Below the pieces are notes generated by a model that searched no databases, had not been told where the DNA came from, and worked only from the letters and a program-made list of their open reading frames with translations. The translations under genes and the position numbers were made by a program. From Paenibacillus cymbidii (GTDB taxonomy: Bacteria; Bacillota; Bacilli; Paenibacillales; NBRC-103111), in NCBI RefSeq assembly GCF_004764705.1, contig NZ_SHLX01000015.1, forward strand, positions 124,001-188,000: a DNA stretch of 64,000 bases. The letters are read 5' to 3'. Shown here in pieces: positions 60,635 to 64,000 of the stretch (positions within the stretch are counted from its first letter, which is position 1; each line of letters starts with the position of its first letter).

Positions 60635-63177
60635 GGCGCTACCCTCGCAAAATTCGGCTTCAGCTGCGCGAGCCGGTCGGAGCAGCCGTCCAGCGCTTCT
60701 TCGCGAACAACGAGCCCGTCGATCGTCAGCTCCATCCCCAGATAACCGGTAATGGCCGCCAGCAGGAAATGGTACTGCTCGGCCAGCAACCCTTCATAGC
60801 CCGAGGGCGAACCGTCCCGCTTGCGCCAGTCGATGCCGGAATGAAGCCCCCCGCTCAAGCCGCCCTTGCGCGCCAGCGGAGCGAGCTTCATGAACAGCTC
60901 GTTCGCTTCCTTGCGCAATCCCGTCTTGTACAGCGCTTGCAGCAAATAATAACACTGGTGATGGGTGTACGAGCCGTTCTGGTACACGCCGACCTGGTCG
61001 CTTCCGTCTTGCTCGACGCCTTTGCCTTTCCAATTGTTGTGGCACACGGCCGGGATCGGATCGAGGTAAAGCGGAAGCCCGTATTCATAGGCGGTAAAGC
61101 CGGATGCGGCCAGCCGTTCCAGGTAAGCGAGCAGCAGCGGCTTCGCCAGCTCTTTCGGCACAAGGTCCAAAGCGATTGCCGCCCCCAGGTGGATGCGCGA
61201 ATGAAACCCGTATTTTTGCCCGTTCGCGTCCACCCACTGCATGATTTGACCGCTCTCCCGATCGTAAAACACCTGGCAAAAATTCGCTTTCAGCCTCGCG
61301 CTTTTTTCCCGCAGCCTGCCGGCAAGCTCCGCTTCCTCCAGCCGCTCCAGCAGTTCCGCCGCGCGGTTATACGCCCGGTACGCGTGCGCATTCACATACG
61401 ATTCCAGATGCCCGCTTCTTACACTGTCCGACCAGGACGCCGTCATCACCGGAGCCGGATCGGACGGCACGCCGGAGAAGGAGCACGCCGCGAGCCCCGT
61501 ATGCGGATCCTCCAGCTCGCCCAGTTGCTTCACCTTCAGCAGCAAATAAGGCTTCATCCGCAGCGCCCACTCCCAATTTCCCGTCGACGCGACATACAGC
61601 CAGACGCAATCGATGATGGAAGTGACGGAATTGGGAAATTCCCTGTGGTTCGAATAAACGTTGCCTTCCGTTTCGAACAGCAGCTGCTCCGCACTGACGC
61701 GGATCAGCTCGCGCGGCGATAAACCGGGGGCCAATTCGGGCGTGTAAGCTGCCATTTCCGCATTGTAAAACGCGCTGATCGCCACGGAATCGGCGACGGA
61801 ATTGTTCGCGAATCGCGCGAGCTCCGGCCGGAAGCCGATTCCGCAGAGCCACGCGTCGGGCAGGGCGCCGAGTATCGTTTCCAGGCCGGCAAAAGAGTAA
61901 AAAGGCGGCATTTCCCACCAGCCGAACAGACTCGACCGGTCGCGGTTGCCGAACGGGAAAATTTTGGTCAGCTCGAATTCCAGCTCGACGCTGCCGCTGC
62001 CTTGCGGCACCTCGAACAAGCCGTTCGCAAGCGGAACGGCGCCGGCGATCAAATCGAGCCACAGCTCCCCGTGCACGCGGAACGGCGCCACCCTGCCGCA
62101 TGCTTCCGTATCGTCGCTGCTCTCCTTGACCGCGATGCGCATCGTGCCGTAGTTCGGGCTGTTGACGACAAGCGGCAGCCGCACCAAACCCGCCGGTCCC
62201 GCGGTGTCCGGCAATGCCAGAACCGTCGTGACGGAGCGGTACAAATCGAACGGCAGCCGCAGCAAAGCGAATTCGCTCGTGACGAACGGCTTCAGGCAGG
62301 TCCAGTCGATTCGGAGCGAAAATCCTTTTTCCTTGATCGTATACGCATAAGACAAGACCAGCTCCGGCACGATCCGGATATTCCGATACATCACGCTGCG
62401 GCCGTTCACAACGACCGTGCCGCCGCCCGCTTCGCTGGAAACGCGCCTGCCGTCCCGCATGACGACGGGAAACGCCCCTTGCGTATTGCTGTCGCACAGC
62501 AAATTGTCCGCTTGTTTGCCCTGCCCCAGCGTATCCCATCCGATGCGGGGCAGCAGCGCAAACGCCGTTGAAAACGCGATCGAAAAAATCGGCGTCTCAT
62601 ACGCGACAGCACCTGCAGCCTCCACCGCTTTCACCCTGTCCGTCGCCGGCGGCTCGTGGCAAATGCCCAGCTTCTCGAACATGTGTTGCCTGCGCGAGCC
62701 GGCAAACGGCTCATAAGCGTTGACCTCTCGTCGCTCCAATGGCAGGAACGACGGCCTGCCTCCCGCATCCCGGTTGGGCGCAATAGCATCGGCGCAGCGC
62801 AGCCGCACGGAGCGAAAATAAGGGACGAGCGGAAACGCTGCCGCTTCCGGCCGATTCACCACAATCCGCAAGTTATCCGCAAGATAGGGCTCCCATTCGA
62901 TCAGGAACGGTTTCCCCGCTTCCGGTTTGCTCATGTCCGCTTCCTTCAGCAGCTTCCAGTCGTTCTTGTAATCAAGCGACGTTTCGAACGTCACATCGCC
63001 AAGCGGCTGAGCGGCCACCACCTCAATTCCCGTGATCGCAAGCCTCTCCGGGAACTGAACCCACAGATGCTCCTTGCTCAAGGTCGGGCGGCCGTTGCCG
63101 TCATTGCTCCAAAGAAAGTTGGTCAGCAGCGCGAAACGGTCCTCCAGCGGATAAAGCGAAATCGAAACAGGCGGCAT
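60631..63177 (-). CDS. Unrecognised large protein, probable (alpha/alpha)6-barrel glycosidase-like
   Basis: An 848-residue soluble protein I do not recognise as a named family. The N-terminal third (about 1-330) looks beta-rich and binding-like (FPERLAITGIEVVAAQPLGD, RIVVNRPEAAAFPLVPYF). The C-terminal half is helical with glycosidase-like blocks: NSVTSIIDCVWLYVASTGNW (about 535), YVNAHAYRAYNRAAELLE (about 620), NWKGKGVEQDGSDQVGVYQN (about 725) and GGLHSGIDWRKRDGSPSGYE (about 790). The repeated Trp/Asp/His patterns resemble (alpha/alpha)6 barrels (GH15/GH78/GH95-like). The ATG at 63177 has GGAGAG about 8 bases upstream. It follows the binding protein by 22 bases and overlaps the GH95 gene, so all three probably serve one substrate. 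Confidence 0.6.
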   Translation of the reverse strand: MPPVSISLYPLEDRFALLTNFLWSNDGNGRPTLSKEHLWVQFPERLAITGIEVVAAQPLGDVTFETSLDYKNDWKLLKEADMSKPEAGKPFLIEWEPYLADNLRIVVNRPEAAAFPLVPYFRSVRLRCADAIAPNRDAGGRPSFLPLERREVNAYEPFAGSRRQHMFEKLGICHEPPATDRVKAVEAAGAVAYETPIFSIAFSTAFALLPRIGWDTLGQGKQADNLLCDSNTQGAFPVVMRDGRRVSSEAGGGTVVVNGRSVMYRNIRIVPELVLSYAYTIKEKGFSLRIDWTCLKPFVTSEFALLRLPFDLYRSVTTVLALPDTAGPAGLVRLPLVVNSPNYGTMRIAVKESSDDTEACGRVAPFRVHGELWLDLIAGAVPLANGLFEVPQGSGSVELEFELTKIFPFGNRDRSSLFGWWEMPPFYSFAGLETILGALPDAWLCGIGFRPELARFANNSVADSVAISAFYNAEMAAYTPELAPGLSPRELIRVSAEQLLFETEGNVYSNHREFPNSVTSIIDCVWLYVASTGNWEWALRMKPYLLLKVKQLGELEDPHTGLAACSFSGVPSDPAPVMTASWSDSVRSGHLESYVNAHAYRAYNRAAELLERLEEAELAGRLREKSARLKANFCQVFYDRESGQIMQWVDANGQKYGFHSRIHLGAAIALDLVPKELAKPLLLAYLERLAASGFTAYEYGLPLYLDPIPAVCHNNWKGKGVEQDGSDQVGVYQNGSYTHHQCYYLLQALYKTGLRKEANELFMKLAPLARKGGLSGGLHSGIDWRKRDGSPSGYEGLLAEQYHFLLAAITGYLGMELTIDGLVVREEALDGCSDRLAQLKPNFARVAP

Positions 63178-63199
63178 AAGTCGGCTCTCCTTCTTGTTT

Positions 63200-64000
63200 T
63201 CATTTGCCCCAACCGAACGTTTTGGCGATTTCGGCCATTTCTTTTTGCCCTTCCTGGTACTGGCCTTTATCCAAAAATGTTTTGTACGCCGTATCCCAGT
63301 TTTTGTTGAACGTTTCGTCGTCCTTCGCCGTGTACAACGTCGTCGATACTTTCTGGTACAGGTCGCCCCAGATCCAGTTGCCGGCGGCGGAAGACACCTT
63401 CGTGCCGCCGGACAGCAGCACATTGTTGCGGTCGAGATTTTTCGTGCTGATGATCGTCGTCGCCAGCGTCGAAATATCGGTCACCGCGAACGGGTAGCTC
63501 TTCTGCCACGAAACCGGCACGTAGTGGATAAAATGCGGCGCAGTGGCAAACGCCTTTGCGCTTGGCGCGAATTTGGGAGGCAGCAGGCCGAGACCTTTGT
63601 TGTAATACTGCTCATCCGCGATCGTATTCGGCTTGTAGTCGGCGAGCGCCTGATGCAGCGCTTCGTCCTTGAACACTTTTTTGCCGTCCTTCATGACCCA
63701 CAGGCCCAGCGATTCCGGCCCCCAGATAGCCAAATCGAGCGCTTCGTCCGAATAGAACCAGTCAAAATACTGCAGCAGCCGCGGGATATCTTTAAAATCC
63801 TTCTTCACGTAAAACTCGCTGTGCACGAGCGAAAACGGATCGATGCCGGGGTAGGTGACGCCGGCCAGCACCGGCATCGGGATCGGATGATACATGAGGC
63901 CGGGCGTTATTTTGTCCACGGCCGCGTTCGCCGCACTGTTGTCCTGCGCGAAAATGTAAGCGGCGACTTTGCCGGCAACAATTTTCTCCTGCAGCTGCGC
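63200..64000 (-). CDS. Extracellular sugar-binding protein, LplA type (C-terminal part)
   Basis: 267 codons, open to the window edge, encode the C-terminal half of a large CUT1 binding protein: IVAGKVAAYIFAQDNS, DIPRLLQYFDWFYSDEALDL, LGLWVMKDGKKVF, ATTIISTKNLDR and the end EMAEIAKTFGWGK. The N-terminus with its signal and lipobox lies beyond the window. It heads, as far as visible, an operon with the unknown protein and the GH95 enzyme; its permeases must lie outside the window. Confidence 0.85.
   Translation of the reverse strand, partial: AQLQEKIVAGKVAAYIFAQDNSAANAAVDKITPGLMYHPIPMPVLAGVTYPGIDPFSLVHSEFYVKKDFKDIPRLLQYFDWFYSDEALDLAIWGPESLGLWVMKDGKKVFKDEALHQALADYKPNTIADEQYYNKGLGLLPPKFAPSAKAFATAPHFIHYVPVSWQKSYPFAVTDISTLATTIISTKNLDRNNVLLSGGTKVSSAAGNWIWGDLYQKVSTTLYTAKDDETFNKNWDTAYKTFLDKGQYQEGQKEMAEIAKTFGWGK

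Overview
The window reads as chromosomal DNA of a spore-forming, high-GC Firmicute of the Paenibacillus/Cohnella type. This is inferred from an SspI spore protein behind a forespore-type promoter, CotSA- and YheC/D-like coat genes, five Gfo/Idh/MocA oxidoreductases, three LplA/LplB/YtcP-type sugar ABC transporters and two membrane-bound Cache/AraC regulators. No rRNA, tRNA, transposase, phage gene or CRISPR array was recognised.

Layout. 1-4.7 kb: TrmH-type RNA methylase, KtrC-like potassium channel subunit, sspI, MtnX-like phosphatase, then a damaged stretch (LysR and ABC-ATPase remnants joined head to head, and a frameshifted phosphoesterase). 4.7-8.7 kb: a secreted beta-helix protein, followed by 1.4 kb of non-coding repeats. 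8.7-12.4 kb: an operon of COG0523 GTPase, COG0701 permease and a TIGR03943-type protein behind a Zur-like operator, then a small secreted PPC-like protein. 13-21.8 kb: a minus-strand catabolic operon (oxidoreductases, ThuA, two coupled enolase-superfamily enzymes, AraC and LacI regulators). 21.9-25 kb: two coat-type genes and an ANT(6)-like nucleotidyltransferase. 26-37.8 kb: a sugar ABC transporter with two sialidase-fold proteins, a DUF4855 protein, a Cache/AraC regulator and an oxidoreductase; a divergent GntR regulator and an aldo/keto reductase follow. 40-44.5 kb: a decayed transporter/sulfatase cluster built of gene chimeras. 44.5-57.8 kb: a second ABC transporter island whose first permease is separated from its binding protein by eight catabolic genes (HpcH aldolase, SDR, NagA, PhyH, Gfo, AKR, sialidase-fold) and its own regulator. 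58.2-64 kb: a GH95 glycosidase, a translationally coupled unknown protein and the end of a third binding protein.

How it works together: most of the window is for sensing, importing and breaking down complex glycans. The clearest regulatory signal is a 17-bp box (TTGTCA-N7-GGCA) found upstream of four units. At three of them it is doubled at 20-21 bp spacing, and it abuts a shared TTTCTT-type -35 with a TATGAT/TATGCT -10. The two Cache/AraC proteins, which have nearly identical recognition helices, are the obvious candidates to bind it.

The most unusual non-coding feature is a roughly 195-bp element of four hairpins at fixed spacing, present in five intergenic copies plus one lone hairpin, all in one orientation. 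Further unrelated repeat families (12, 36, 50, 52 and about 72-95 bp spacing) lie in other gaps. All calls were made by eye from sequence; no database search was run.
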